64,000 nt of DNA. Origin: Sesamum alatum. Its lineage: Eukaryota > Streptophyta > Magnoliopsida > Lamiales > Pedaliaceae. This document shows, piece by piece, positions 1-11,833 of the stretch (its first letter is position 1; each line of letters starts with the position of its first letter). The position numbers and the translations under genes are program-made. Under the pieces are notes generated by a model that saw nothing but the letters and a program-made list of their open reading frames with translations, was not told the DNA's origin and ran no database searches. Location: contig JACGWO010000010.1 of the NCBI GenBank assembly GCA_034509735.1, positions 15,017,193 to 15,081,192 on the forward strand. Reading direction: 5' to 3'.

Positions 1-150
1 GCACACTTGTCTACCCTTCAATCGACCCTCACGTCAATTCCTGAAATATCCTTGCACTCTTAGCATTTTATCAACGTCAATTTGGTGTTCCAAATATAGA
101 ATTTCTAAAATATCCTACTTTTTACGTATTTATCACTTATTCTTCACACA

Positions 151-506
151 GAATTTTATAGGGGTAAATGTTTTTTTATCCGTAAGATTAAAATATTATT
201 TATTTTGGTACCACAACTTAAGTAGGTGACTGTTTTAGTCCCATAAAACATGTTTTTTTAATTTTTTTTGGGTCCCAAAATGACATATTTTTTAATTTTT
301 TTTTTATCTCAATTTCAGTTTTTTTTGTCCCAAAACTATCATGTCATTTTGAGACCAAAAAACTAAAAAGCGTGTTTTATGGGACCAAAAAAATTAAAAA
401 ATATATTTTATGAGACTAAAACAACCATCTACCTAAATTATGATACCAAAACAAATAAATATCATAATTTTTCAGGATAAAAAAAGCATTTTGTCCGAAT
501 TTTATA
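151..506. mobile_element. Foldback MITE E1 with 10-bp TSD
   Basis: The element occupies 161-496 (336 bp), begins GGGGTAAATG and ends CATTTTGTCC. It is flanked by the perfect direct repeat GAATTTTATA at 151-160 and 497-506. The two halves are imperfect inverted copies: the left arm contains TTTTGGTACCACAACTTAAG and TTTTAGTCCCATAAAACATG, and both reappear inverted in the right arm near 370-460. A 10-bp TSD with long inverted arms points to Mutator-type transposition. There is no coding capacity. It belongs structurally with E2-E8 described below, although its interior is different. Confidence 0.85.
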
Positions 507-897
507 AATTTTCATACACGCACTGAGCGTGCCTGTCCGCTAGTACTTAAATAACACCGTCTAAATGTAAACACAAATACCGTCAAACTCCCCACTTCCA
601 AATGTCACAATCTTACAGAGTCTAAGTTAGGAAGCCACCATAATGCCCGAATCAAACATCAATAAAACCTGGGATGGCCGTTCACATCACATGTATTAAG
701 GTACCGACCCCCCCACCCGGCCTCTCTTGATTTGGACCCAAACCAAACATGACAAAAAGTCGGCCGGTCGGCCGCGGTCCACTCTCAAACCGGTCCCAAT
801 CCTCCCTCCCACTCGCAAACTCCTAAAACTTTGCTCAAATTCACACTTCCCCACCCCGAAAATCGAGCAACCAAACACGCCCTCTGCTCCAAACCCA
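507..897. other. Upstream region of the host gene
   Basis: Non-coding sequence between foldback E1 and the TATA box. From about 700 onward it is clearly richer in C than the AT-rich DNA elsewhere and contains CCGGCCGACC-like stretches on one strand, as expected near an expressed plant gene. No individual regulatory motif can be supported beyond the TATA box. Confidence 0.4.
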
Positions 898-907
898 TAT
901 ATATAAA
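898..907 (+). promoter_or_regulatory. TATA box of the small CxxH/CxxC protein gene
   Basis: TATATATAAA lies in a C-rich context about 116 bp before the ATG at 1023. The usual plant spacing would put the transcription start near 930-940 and give a 5' leader of about 85-95 bases. It is a good match to the plant TATA consensus in the right place, but the start site is inferred. Confidence 0.6.
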
Positions 908-1022
908 CCCCCACTCACCAACATTCCCACCACCACACAAACCATAAACCCCCCACGAATCCTACTTCTCTACAGTGATTCCGACTTTAGTTTCGTCAAG
1001 TTCGATCAAGACTAGAACTCCC

Positions 1023-1439
1023 ATGGCTTGGTCCGAAGCAGAGGTTGTCTGCAGAAACCACCCGAACCAAAACCCGCAACCGGGGGTTTGCCCATCTTGT
1101 CTGAGAGAGAGGCTGTCGAGAATAACAAGTAGTAACTGTTCCTCTTCTCCTTCTTTTTCTTCTTCGCCGGCGTACGGCTACTACTCCTCCGCTTCCTCTT
1201 CCGGCGGATATTCTCCGGCCGACGGACGCCGCCGCCGCTACCACCAGCGGGTTGCTTCCGATGTGATTGATTCGATTTACTTGGCTATGGGTGGGAGTAG
1301 TAGTGGGCTGAAGAAGAGCAGATCTATGGCGTTTGCTTCGAGGAGTATTGGAGGGAGAGATGGCGTGAGCGTGAAGAAGAAAGGAGGGTTTTGGAATCGG
1401 CTGCTGCTTCGCTCCGGCGGCAAGAAATCTCAGTTCTGA
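1023..1439 (+). CDS. Small plant protein with N-terminal CxxH/CxxC motif (OCTOPUS/DUF740-like start)
   Basis: This intronless frame encodes 138 residues and is the only probable host gene in the window. The ATG at 1023 is chosen because it is in a good context (cccATGGct) and starts directly before the conserved block; the frame is open upstream but has no earlier ATG. Residues 10-31 contain C10-x2-H13, then C23-x2-C26 followed by LRERL. This matches the N-terminal signature of plant DUF740/OCTOPUS-type proteins, which are much longer, and of a class of short plant proteins that share only this block. Residues about 33-70 are Ser/Tyr/Gly-rich and probably disordered. The C-terminus is basic, with KKKGGFWNRLLLRSGG. 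No signal peptide or membrane segment is visible. OCTOPUS proteins are membrane-associated phloem polarity factors, but a role for this short form cannot be assigned. Codon use is GC-rich compared with the surroundings, as expected for a real gene. Confidence 0.8.
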   Translation: MAWSEAEVVCRNHPNQNPQPGVCPSCLRERLSRITSSNCSSSPSFSSSPAYGYYSSASSSGGYSPADGRRRRYHQRVASDVIDSIYLAMGGSSSGLKKSRSMAFASRSIGGRDGVSVKKKGGFWNRLLLRSGGKKSQF

Positions 1440-1668
1440 AGGAATTTTTCTTTTTTTTTTTCTTTTTTTTGGGGAATATGGATCGCGTGCAGTGATCTGG
1501 TGCGTCAGAAATATTCGGATCATGTGATCATAGTAAAGTGTATGTAAATCAAGATGGTTGAATTGAATAATTATTAATGAATTCACTGTATTGCACGATC
1601 AAGGCTGTTTGGCATGGTTTCTATTTTCGTAAACTAGCTATCGTGTCATGTCGTTTTTTCGTATATAC

Positions 1669-1674
1669 AATAAA
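1669..1674 (+). terminator. Possible poly(A) signal of the host gene
   Basis: AATAAA lies 230 bp after the stop codon. Plant poly(A) signals are loose, and other A/T-rich near-matches occur closer (around 1565-1575), so this is only the best textbook match. Confidence 0.3.
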
Positions 1675-2569
1675 TAGTTATTCCTGATTTTAAAATTTAT
1701 TATAAATAAAAGTAAATATATATATATCAATACATTATCAATATTTATATTAATATAAAAAGAAAATTTCATCCATATTAATAAACAATGGTTAATGATA
1801 TTGCTGCAGTATTTTTTTGTAAAGTCAAAAATTCAGTTCAATTGATAATATAATTATCTTACGTAATTTCAAATTTTACATTAATTAATAAATTAGTTTT
1901 TTTTATGATGTATGAATTTATATTTTGTCCTTATTTATAATAATACATTTTAAAGCACGAAAAAATATTTATTATATGAACGCAAGAACGACGTACCACA
2001 ATTGCTAATATCAAAGAAAAAAAAAAAAGAAAGGAACAAAAAATAATTTATGCATTAATGTAAAATTTAGAAAATTGAATAAGTTAGTTATCTTATAAGG
2101 CACTTTTGGCTTTACAAGAATTGGGGTACGGTGTCTTGAACTGCCGTTTGTGAGTGTGAATGATCTTTTATTTTTATATTTGTAGAGATAAATGGTAGAA
2201 AAAAACTTATAAGTTAAACACTAGAAAAATTGAGAATATTTAAAAATAAAAGTTGGAAGTAAAAATTAGTTGAATTTGGAGTATTTAGGAAATAATTTAA
2301 TATTTAAATTTCTATGATATGTTGCAAAAGTTGATAAGGAGTTAGTTTATAATTTTTTATTTAAATCAATTGTTTTTAAATAGTTCAAAAATTAAAATAC
2401 TCTTTTTAATTTATTTTTAATAAAAAATAATAAATTCGTATTTTCAGTATTTGGAGACACATTCTTATTGTATTTTATATAATACATGCACATCAATTAT
2501 GTAGTTTTTTTATATTCGAGATCTCATTATGAAGAGCTGTTGTGAGTACATATCCTTGAGTCTATACTA
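1675..2569. repeat. AT-rich spacer with a diverged dispersed repeat
   Basis: No gene is seen. The stretch from about 1690 to 2165 shares blocks with 28580-28810: a TTATTATAAATAAAAGTAAA-like block, a block reading TTGAATAAGTTAGTTA/TTGAATAAGTTAATTA, and CGTCGTTTGTGAGTATG/GCCGTTTGTGAGTGTG. A part (1940-2010) also resembles 3045-3115, including TTTATTATATG and the AAGAAC(G/A)ACGT motif. It looks like an old non-coding dispersed repeat of unknown class. A poly(A) run is at about 2577-2594. Confidence 0.45.
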
Positions 2570-3002
2570 CTATTACAAAAAAAAAAAAAAAAAATCACTC
2601 ACACGACGATTTGTACCATCACTATATCAAATTTTTATTATGTTAATAATACCGTTAAATTGATTTTCTATTTTTTTTAAATTATTAGAAAAAATATGAT
2701 TTCTCGCTACGATTAATTACTATGGTTAACAAACAAAAATTCGTGGCCAATACAAAGTAACCATGACTTTGCAACAGGAATTAGTCGTGGTTTTTGCAAA
2801 TGTAGCCAAAACATTAGCCATGGCCAAAACCAAGGCAGATATTTTGGCTATAACTAAAAACCATTACAAATATTGATTAGCCGTGACAAAATTTTAAGTT
2901 TTTATATTGGTTTTATTTAACTGTAGTTAATAGTGTTGATTTACGATATTTTTTTACCCGTAGTCATTTATAGTGTAGCGAAAAGTCATTTTTTTTGTAG
3001 TG
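2570..3002. mobile_element. CACTA-type MITE, family copy A
   Basis: The right end reads TTTTTTTTGTAGTG, the inverse of the CACTACAAAAA terminus of CACTA elements. The left end is degraded (CTATTACAAAA at 2570). The core has TTAGCCATGGCCAAAAC, TTTTGGCTATAACTAAAA, GATTAGCCGTGACAAAATTT and TTTTATTTAACTGTAGTTAA. Equivalent blocks occur in the same order at 6280-6430 and 47340-47570, so this is a three-copy family in the window. No coding capacity is visible and the 3-bp TSD is not recognisable. Confidence 0.6.
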
Positions 3003-3193
3003 AATGTGATGTGTTTTTATTTATATTTTATTTATTTTTATTTATAACATGTTTTAAAGTGCGAATTATTATTTATTATATGCATATAAGAACAACGTGT
3101 CACCATGACTAATATGAGTATATGTTTACTCATAATAGTTTCTTCATTTATTTTTATATCAAAAATATTTTTTTTATTTTAAATTCTCAATTT

Positions 3194-3468
3194 CACTATA
3201 AGAAAATGGATAATAGCAACAAAAAAAATTAGCATCGAGCTAGTTAGCAAGTAAAATGCTCGTTGCTAATTTACATTATTTAATTCAAGAAATTTACTTG
3301 CTAATACATTTAGCAATAAAAATTTACTTGCTAATGAATTTAGCGACAAATTATTTAAAATATATATTAAATAATATTGATCAACAATAAAAATTTACTT
3401 GCTAACTAACTCGACATTGATTTTAGCATCATTTTTTTTCATAATTATGAAACTATTTACTTGTAGTG
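3194..3468. mobile_element. CACTA-type MITE with TTT target duplication
   Basis: The 275-bp element starts CACTATAAGAAAATGG and ends CATTTACTTGTAGTG-like (exact end TTTACTTGTAGTG). TTT is duplicated at 3191-3193 and 3469-3471, the 3-bp TSD expected of CACTA transposition. The interior carries several copies of a subterminal repeat AAATTTACTTGCTAA (around 3288, 3318 and 3391) and inverted variants such as CTCGTTGCTAATTT. It is non-coding. Confidence 0.75.
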
Positions 3469-3471
3469 TTT

Positions 3472-5874
3472 TAATATTTAAAAGTATTGCATGAGGTAAT
3501 GAATTATATCTTTTAAAAAAGATATTTCAACTGACAAATGCAATATTCTTTTAATTCCCTTGTGGAATCCCCACGTGCGTGTGTTTGTGTGAATTGCATC
3601 GTGAGGTGTGCGCATGTTTGGGGTTTACGTGACATGGGGTGTTGTACCTACAATCCATATTATATTAATTAGTAGTCGGCCACAGTTGATATTCCTGTAA
3701 AATAAATAAATAAATAAATATATTTATGTGTCTAGTCATTCTAACATATCGACGTCGCTTAAATGTTTTTTATCTCATGACTTGAATTATTTGACATTTT
3801 CGTTTTTTAACTATTTAGAGTTATACTTTTGTCCTATATATTTTTATTTATTTTTATTATTTTAGTTATTTTTTTACCAGAATCATCTTTCTCGCCAGAA
3901 AAAGTTATGTGCCTTTCACGTGATATTTTAAAATTGGGATTTTGTTTCGATCGCTCCATTTCTATTAGTATTTTTGTCTTTTTAATTTTTTATAATAGCT
4001 TTTTGATCCTATATTTTTTTAGTTTTTACAATTATGTCCTTTCTTGGCCGGACTTCACCGTTCTCGTTGGTGGAGGTGAACTCCGACGAATAGAAGGACT
4101 GAAATTGTCAAAATTAAAAAGATGCAAAAAAAAATGCTATATTAAAAAATTAAGGGACGAGAACGTTAAGTTACGGGACAAAAAATGCATATAATCCTAT
4201 TGATGCATACAAAAATTATTAAGTAAAATCAATGTATTTTGTAAAATCATTAAGTTTCTAACATCATATATTAGTAGTATAATTATGAATAAGATATAAA
4301 ACAAATCATTAAAAGGCCCTTAATATTTTATTAATAGTTTAAATTGGTATTAAACGCAGATCTTCTGTCATATAATAACGTCTTTTAATATATGTAATAA
4401 AAAAACTAAATTATAAATTTAAAAATGAACTGCACACCATACATTCGTTGATCTAATATAACTACTGCTTTTAGTATTGTTAAGAGTTGTTAGTTGTAAT
4501 GAATTATGGTTTCATAAATTAATAAATAAAATACTTTGACACTTACGCTGTCTAGCTTTTGGTATGTCCGAAGGGCGGTTTGTATTAACGACGTGCTTGT
4601 TTGGCTCACACGCTCCTTATAATAGAGAAAAGGTCCCTTTTCTTTTTTAAAATTTATCGAGAAAAGCTCACTATATTTGATTTTATTTTCATTTTTTAAT
4701 GAGTCGAAAACAAAATCAAATATGATCTACCACAAAATACCTTTACTGGGTGTTTTGGGTAGTTTCGACCCAATTCTCCAGAAAGTATCATTTTCCTTAT
4801 AAACATACACACAATAATATATTATATAATTCAATCCACCTATAAATAAATAAATATTAATATATACATTATAAAAACAACAAAAAGACATATTTTGATG
4901 ATAAATAGTATTTTTTGTGTCCTAATATACAACACAATACATACAACATATTTTTTTATACTATTTTAAACTATCTCAAAAAACAAACCCAAACAATCTA
5001 TTTTTATATTTTTTTTTCTCTCTGTATTTTTACAAAGCAAAACAAAACCAAAAATAATGGGTCATTTTCAAGTAGTAAGGTATTGGGTTTGACCCCACCT
5101 TAGATATAATTATTTAATATTGATGATTAGTATATGATTGTTATAGTTATAGATGATTGCTAGATAAAGATATTTTAATATTAGAGATGGTAATCGATTT
5201 ACCAAAACAAGTAGTAAGGTATTTCAATTGGGATGATTTTTGTTTTAATTTAATTATTTCGCTATGTGATGTGTGTAATTTATCTCTAAATCTGCTTATT
5301 TTCTTCAGTATAACTTAGGTAAATATTGATTTTTCCGGGTACATGACTAACAAGCCAAGATATAGTAAGAACTACATCGAAAAGGCTCTAGTTATAACTC
5401 TCTAATGTCTAGGTTAGTAAGATCGTATATGAGAAATATATAATGTCGTAAGAAATGTGTGGATAGCAAAAGTTGTACCTGTGCATGGAAGATTGATATT
5501 TATAAATTTTATATTTGTACAGTTTCACGTGAACCGCATATTTAAGATTGATCAGATAATCATAATTAGTTCTATACATACTCAGTATGGATTGGGTTGG
5601 GGTCGACTCGGAACCAGCTAAATAAAAAGACATAAATCTTGACCTAATTAATGACCTTCAATTGATATATCCACATCACTGTGTATCAACGTAGTAAAAT
5701 CAAAATGAAATAGGTCATTTTGTTTCTTTATTTGGTTAACCTAAGTACACAATTTGATAAATTAGAATTTTATTTGTTGCGATGATAATATATTGTTCTA
5801 TATGGGTGTTGCGTTTTATACATACATGTGCCTTTGTGTATATATACACGTACACACATAGAGTATTTATATAA
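3472..5874. other. AT-rich intergenic stretch without a gene
   Basis: No coding signal is seen. There is an (AAAT)n run at about 3702-3721. The sequence around 3760-4200 looks like another decayed foldback: the left side has AAATGTTTTTTATCTCATGACTT, and the right side, inverted, reads ATGCATTTTTTGTCCCGTAACTT. No TSD could be found, so it is not listed as an element. The open frame at 3829-4194 is this AT-rich sequence and not a gene. Confidence 0.4.
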
Positions 5875-5989
5875 ACTAAAAGAAATATGATTTTTTGTCA
5901 TAATTAATTATAATTATTAAATGCAAAAAAATAAAAATAAAATCATGCCGAATACTAATTAGTGATTACATAGCGTTTATCAGTTGTTA

Positions 5990-6272
5990 CTTTTATAAGG
6001 GGGAAAAATGCAAGCAGCCTCGATACTACAATGTACAAATTACCCTCCTTATAAAAAATAAAATAGCAATTTACCTCTCTGTCTTTTTTTAAAATGAATC
6101 AACTTACCTTCTCGTATTTTTAAAATGGAGCAATTTATCCCCGAGATAAGGGGGTAAATTGCTCAATTTTAAAGAACACAGGAGGTAAATTGCTATTTTT
6201 GTTTCATAGGGGGATAATTTGCTCATTTGCAATATCATAGGGAGGTACATTGCATTAAACCGCTTTTATAAG
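5990..6272. mobile_element. Foldback MITE E2 (family A) with 10-bp TSD
   Basis: The element is 6000-6262 (263 bp), from GGGGAAAAATGCAAG to TTGCATTAAACCG. The perfect 10-bp direct repeat CTTTTATAAG flanks it at 5990-5999 and 6263-6272. The inverted arms carry ATAGCAATTTACCTC and GAGGTAAATTGCTAT. E3 and E4 are copies of the same family at other sites. It sits inside CACTA-type MITE copy B. Confidence 0.9.
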
Positions 6273-6453
6273 TGAGGCCAAAATATTAATTATAGTTAAA
6301 AATCATAGCAAGTATTTCGGCAATAACTTCAACCCTGATACATGTTGATTAGTAGTGGTCAAAATTTAAGTTTTTGCATTGATGTTGTTTAATTTTCATA
6401 AATAATATTAATTATTATAATTTTTAAATTGAAGTCATTTGTAATATTGAGAA

Positions 6454-6558
<105 letters not shown>

Positions 6559-6844
6559 TTGTAGTGATGTGCGTTGCGCAGATATACATTCAAAATAATT
6601 GAATGATGTCAAAATTGTCTTCAAACCAAAGTATCTACAAGTCAAGATCTAAAAAATTGAAAGGGACAAGAAGGTTTTTCTTAGAAATTTCATCCTTTGC
6701 TTCACAAACTAAGTCTGTCTCCAGTTCATATTGGGGTCGTTGAATGTTATTATCATGCTTAATCTAAATATGACGTGGGTTTTTTTTTTTTGGCTTTCTG
6801 ATTTCTAGGGTTAGGTTTTTTCCAATTTTCTTCTTTCTTCACTC

Positions 6845-7675
6845 ATGGTGTTTTCTTTATTTTCTACAGGTGAGTCAGGGGTCGCAGGGCAAGCCGTCTG
6901 CTCTGATCTGCGTGTGCTAGGGTCGAAAATCTCATTTACTACTATGATCTCGATGACTATGGATAGGATTATGGGACAACTGATAAGGGGCCTCCAGTTA
7001 ACAAATGATGAGGATGCAAGGATGGCCATGCCTGATGAAGTGTGGTACAGGAATAGGGGCCAATATCAATTATTCTTGGTCGGGCGAGTGTTAATGAATA
7101 AAGCTTATAATTTCAAGGGGATGAGTAGGTTCCCCAAGGGCATGCTCAATGCGGTTAAGGGGGTCGAGATCAAACAACACCTTGAGGGGCGGTTCCTACT
7201 CAGCTTTTCCCATGTCATCGACAAGAATCGCGCACTTTCCGGCTGCCCATGGAGTTTTGAATGTAACCTTTTAATCCTTAATAACATAGGGGAGGAGGAG
7301 AACCCTATGCAGGTGGACCTGAATTGGAGCGAGTTTCACATGTAGGTCCATGATCTGCCTCTTAGCCGGAAGAACCAAGGTATCGCGCCCCTCATTGGCA
7401 ACCAAATCAGGAGATTTAAGGAATTAGAACTGGACGAACACGGTTACCCGTGGGCGGCTTTCCTTCGTATGAGAGTTGCTTTAGATGTCAACCTCCCCCT
7501 TAAACGAGCGCTGTGGCTCCGACCATCGTCCAAGGAGGACTTGGTGGTCACATTCACCTATGAGAGACTGTCGAACTTCTGCCTAAGATATTCATGGGAA
7601 TCGGATCGCCGTTTGCAGGGGCAGTGGGTGAGGACATCCAGGAGGATACCAACGTCACTGCTTCGGAATCAGTAA
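6845..7675 (+). pseudogene. LINE ORF1 remnant (DUF4283-type gag-like protein)
   Basis: The first frame (6845-7345, 166 residues from an ATG) carries the plant LINE ORF1 domain DUF4283, with a basic/hydrophobic pattern around residues 65-150 (AYNFKGMSRFPKGML, FLLSFSHVIDKNRAL, GCPWSFECNLLIL). A TAG at 7343 interrupts it. The same protein continues through 7346-7675, partly in another frame, with RALWLRPSSKEDLVVTFTYE and ERLSNFCLRYSWESD. That corresponds to the segment before the CCHC-type knuckle, of which only the first Cys is evident. In intact elements this protein binds element RNA. Here it is broken by stops and a frameshift. There is no regulatory signal beyond a T/C-rich leader. Confidence 0.75.
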
Positions 7676-8122
7676 TCCCTGAAACAGCTCGGGGCTAGGC
7701 ATCGTACCTTGCAAGCCAGCGTATTCAGGCGGATTTGACGGAAGGTGCGGGTATTCCGTGGCTAGGGGCGTGTATGCCCATCCAAGAGGCTGGATGTTCC
7801 AAGGATGACGTCAATACAGGTCTCGATCGCAGTGCTAACGAACTTAGTCGGGACATAATTATGAGGGGTCATCCGGACTTGACCGCGAGTTGGATTTACC
7901 AATCCAGTTTTTAGCCCGTGTCAGCACGCGAAGGGTAGCTTAGCGTCAAAGAGGCCGAAGGGCTAGATCAGCTGCTCATCTCATAATGTGGAAATGAGGA
8001 CCTGAAGTCAGTCTCCCTGACGATGGCCAAGGAGCGATGCAGGAGGCAAAGCAAAGACGTTTTATTGACGAACCAATCAATGATCTAATGGCGGGGGCTG
8101 TGACGCAGCCCCGCCGGTCGGC

Positions 8123-11100
8123 ATGATACTCCTTGTACGGAACTGTCAGGGGTTGGGATCCCCTTGGACAGTTCGAGCCCTCAACGACCTTGTTCGTCTT
8201 CATAACCCCGGCTTGGTTTTTATCTCCGAGACCAAACGATCTTCTAGGAGATGTGAGAGTTTGAAATCACGATTAGGTTATTTTGGCGTTGGGGTGGATG
8301 CGAGAAGGAAAGGGAGGGGGGGGGGGGAGGGAGGTTTACTACTGCTTTGGAGGAAGGACAATGGAGTCATGCTGCAATCCTTCTCCGACCACCACATTGA
8401 CGTCAAAGTCCATGTTGGGGGACCGATAGCTGGAGCTTCACCGATTTTTACGCACACCCAAAAGTACAAAGAAGACTGACTCGTGGGACCTGTTATGCAA
8501 GCTTAGTACGATGTCTGCCCGACCTTGGCTTTGCGCGGGAGATTTCAATGAAATTCTAACCCAAAGCGAAAAGCTGGACAGTTGGCGAGACCTAATTGGC
8601 AAATTGAGAAATTTCGATGATGCTTAGCGGACAACCAACTCGTGGACTTGGGTTTTATGGGCGAGCCATTTATGTGGTGCAATAACTGAGAACACCCTCA
8701 CACTGTTTGTGAAAGCCTCAATCGCGCGTGCTGGACAGCGGCTTAGATGACCAGATTTGTCAACGCGGCGATTACACACATAATGATTGGGTGTTTGGAC
8801 CATAGTATGTTGTTGATCTCGGCTGAATCTGGGGGATTCCAGGCGAGCCACCGGAAAGAGCCCTATTTCCAATTTGAAGCAGAGTGTTTGCGTGACCAGG
8901 ATCTGAGGAGGTCATTTGGGTGAGGTGGGGTAGTGCACTCGGAAGTAATACGTTTGTTCGAGTCAAAGAAATGTGGAACGCCCTGCTGCAGTGGGATCAG
9001 TCGACTTTTGGCAATGTGCCCTCTCAGCTGAAAATGGTAAATACCCATATCAGTGAGTTGAAAAGGGCGCTGATCACCCCGGCATTGAACAAATACAATG
9101 AAACAGCTTCGAGATGAATTGGAGGAAGCTTTATCCTGAGAGAGCTCCTTTAGAAGTGCCCGGGCAAAGTTCAATGGTTACAGGAAGGCGATCGAGATAT
9201 GTCTTTCCTTCAGGCCTACACAAGCAAATGCTGCCGATGAAATGCTATTAAACAATTGCGACACAAAGAAGGGGTTCCTTGAACTAGAATACTCAACATT
9301 GAGGGGGTGATCACGTCCTACTTTCAGCACATCTTCTCGTCCATCAGTCCCGATGCCGCGGTAATAGATGAGATTTTGGCTGCTATTGCGCCTTGGATCG
9401 ATAGAAAGATGAGCAAGACCGTGCTGCATGCTTTCACACTTGAAGAAGTAAAGGCGGCACTCGACCAAATGCACCGCTTCAAATCTCCGGGCTCGGACAG
9501 TATGGCTCATCTTTTCTTTCAGAAATATTGGCCTATTGTTGGTTCTGAAGTCATGAGTGGTGTTTTGAATTTTCTAAATAATTCTTTTAGATGATTTTAG
9601 TGCTACACATATCATCCTGATTCCTAAATGTGCCAACCCGGAGTCTGTGTCTCAGTTTAGGCCAATTAGCTTGTGTAACATTCTTTATGGAATTGCTTCC
9701 AACGCTATAGCTAGTCGCCTTAAACCTCTGTTTAATTGCGTTATATCAAAATCCCAATCAGCCTTCATCCCCGGACATCTTATCACCGATAATTTTCTCC
9801 TCGCATATGAACTTAACCATTTCTTGTCGCACAAACGTTGGGGTAAAACGGGTCATGCGTCGCTGGAACTCAATATCATTAACGCTTATGATCGTGTGGA
9901 ATGGGTTTCCCTTGAGAAGGTACTGCTTGGACTAGGCTTTCATGTGCATTTTGTGAAGCTTATTATGCTTTATGTTACTACGCTTTCATATTTTTTCTTA
10001 CTTGATGGGGTGGAATTCGACTCTATTCGTCCAGGATAAGGGCTTCGTTCGGGCGACCCCTCTTCCCATACCTATTTCTCTTTCTGCAAAAGCCTTTAGT
10101 TGCATGATTCGCGAGGAGGAACGACTCGATCGGATTTAAGGAGTGGCGGTCAGCAGGAAGGCTCCTCTTATCTCCCACCTTTTGTTCGTCGATGACACTT
10201 TGCTCTTCTGTCAGGCGATGACTTGTATCAAATGGCTACTCACCTAGTACGAGAGTGCTTCGAGGCTGAAAATTAACATGCAAAAGTCGGTAATTATCTT
10301 CAATAGGAACACGCTGGCGGAAGTATAGTCCAAACTGACCGCTCTCCTTGGGGTCGTCTTGGTCAAGATACACGACAAGTATCTAGGTTTGTCAATTATC
10401 GTGGGCGATCGAAGAGGGAGGTTTTTTCCTGCTTGAAAGACAGAGTGTGGGAAAAATGATACGACTATTGCTGGCGGGCGGGTTGGTGCTGTTTTAGGCT
10501 GACATCCAAGCCATCCTTTTTCCTACGTGATGAGTTGCTTCCGAATCCCTACTGGAGTCTTGCGAGAGCTGGAGAGTATGGCAGCAAACTTCTTTTGGCA
10601 GCATGGGACGAGTCACGATATCTATTAGTTAGCTTGGGACAAGCTGTTCAAAGGAAAATTGAAAGGGGGTCTGGGGTTGCGAAATCTCCAAGCTTTTAAT
10701 CTGCCAATACTTGTTAAGTATGCATAGAGGCTGGTCACCTGCCTTGACATGGTGCTGAGCAAGGTTATGAAGTGCAAGTACTTCCCTAAGTTGAATATCT
10801 TCGACAACACGAGCACCGGACAGTCGTATTTCATATGGAGCTCGATCCTGGCAGCTCGGGACGTGGTTATATTGGGCAGTAGATGGCAGGTGGGATCAGG
10901 GCAACATATCAATATCCTACATGATCGATGGCTGCCTTGCCTAGACACATTCTGGTTGATTCGACCACCAAGAGCTTCAGGCCTCGGTGATGGTTGGCAC
11001 CTTGATGCTGGTGGGGACAAGGGTTTGGGACGAACGTCTCGTCCAGGAGGAATTTTTGGAAGAAGACGCAGCATGTATACTTAGGATTCAATCAGCGACG

Positions 11101-11490
11101 GTAGCTCAGGATGACAGTTTGGTTTGGCACTACGATGCCAAGGGTCGTTTTACTGTGCAGAGTGCTTATCTCATGGCTTTGCAACGTCTGGAAATGGACG
11201 GTTCCTCTTCCAGTGGTGCAGCACATCAGACGGCATTTGGGGCCACATGGAAGTTCCTCTAGCTATCGAAGGTGCCCCCTAAAGTACTATTGTTCGCTTG
11301 GCGGGCATGCAGGGGTGTCGTTCCAGTACATTATCAACTGCGATCGCGTAGTTTGCAAGTACCTTTGGATTGCCCATGGTGTTCCATTCAGTCCGAGGAC
11401 CCAACTCATCTTTTGCTCTATTGCACCTATGCCAGGTAGGTCTGGGCTCTGTCTGGGATCCCATGGGCTGCGTGGATTGTGATTCCAACG
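8123..11490 (+). pseudogene. LINE ORF2 remnant (endonuclease, reverse transcriptase, zf-RVT)
   Basis: The ATG at 8123 begins an apurinic-endonuclease-like domain (ILLVRNCQGLGSPWT, then FISETKRSSRR and LLLWRKDN). The block PWLCAGDFNEIL lies near 8522-8560 in another frame. The reverse transcriptase starts near 9430 (FKSPGSDSMAHLFFQKYW) and continues with QFRPISLCNILYGIASNAI and QSAFIPGHLITDNFLLAYE at 9650-9830. The catalytic block FVDDTLLF is at about 10185-10205, with both Asp codons intact. The thumb and zf-RVT regions follow to about 11490 (SLVWHYDAKGRFTVQSAY near 11115). At least eight frameshifts or stops make it non-functional. A G-run at 8317-8326 coincides with a disturbed segment. Confidence 0.85.
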
Positions 11491-11833
11491 ACATGGAAAA
11501 GTGGATGCACAACATTAGAGGGAGACTGGATATGCATGTGTTTGCTTTGTTCCTCACGATTTGTTGGTCCTTATGGTGGAGCCGAAACCAGTTAGTTTTT
11601 GAGTACGTGATTGTCTTCCCGCTGGAGGTCGTTGAGAGATCTAGGAGGTGTCTGTGGGTGGAGTCCAATAATCCCAATTTTGTGGTTCCTGAGATGGGTG
11701 GTGAGGTTTTGGGTCTAGTATAAGTTTTGGGGCTGGGCTTAGCATGCGGCACTTTATCTTTTTTCTTCCTATTTTGGAATAATAAAGATGTATTTTCTTC
11801 TAAAAAAATAAATAAATCTAAATGTGACGTGGG

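Larger units (their letters stand above)
6761..11833 (+). mobile_element. Full-length but defective L1-type LINE with 19-bp TSD
   Basis: AATCTAAATATGACGTGGG (6761-6779) and AATCTAAATGTGACGTGGG (11815-11833) flank the element and match at 18 of 19 positions. This is a target-site duplication of the size produced by target-primed reverse transcription. The element (about 6780-11814, 5.0 kb) has ORF1 and ORF2 remnants in the expected order and ends with AATAATAAAG and an A-rich tail (TAAAAAAATAAATAAA). It is therefore a complete insertion later disabled by many stops and frameshifts. It is a different lineage member from the LINE at 50-62 kb. Confidence 0.9.

Noticed and set aside
975..1022. Extended N-terminus of the host protein
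   Set aside because: The upstream in-frame start is GTG, not ATG; the ATG at 1023 has good context and begins just before the conserved block.
996..1586. 196-residue open frame antisense to the host gene
   Set aside because: It lies opposite the CxxH/CxxC protein, has an Arg-rich composition created by the Ser-rich sense strand, and shows no family resemblance.
3829..4194. Membrane-like 121-residue protein
   Set aside because: Its Phe/Ile-rich start comes from T-rich DNA in a probable decayed foldback; there is no ATG-led gene structure and no known family.
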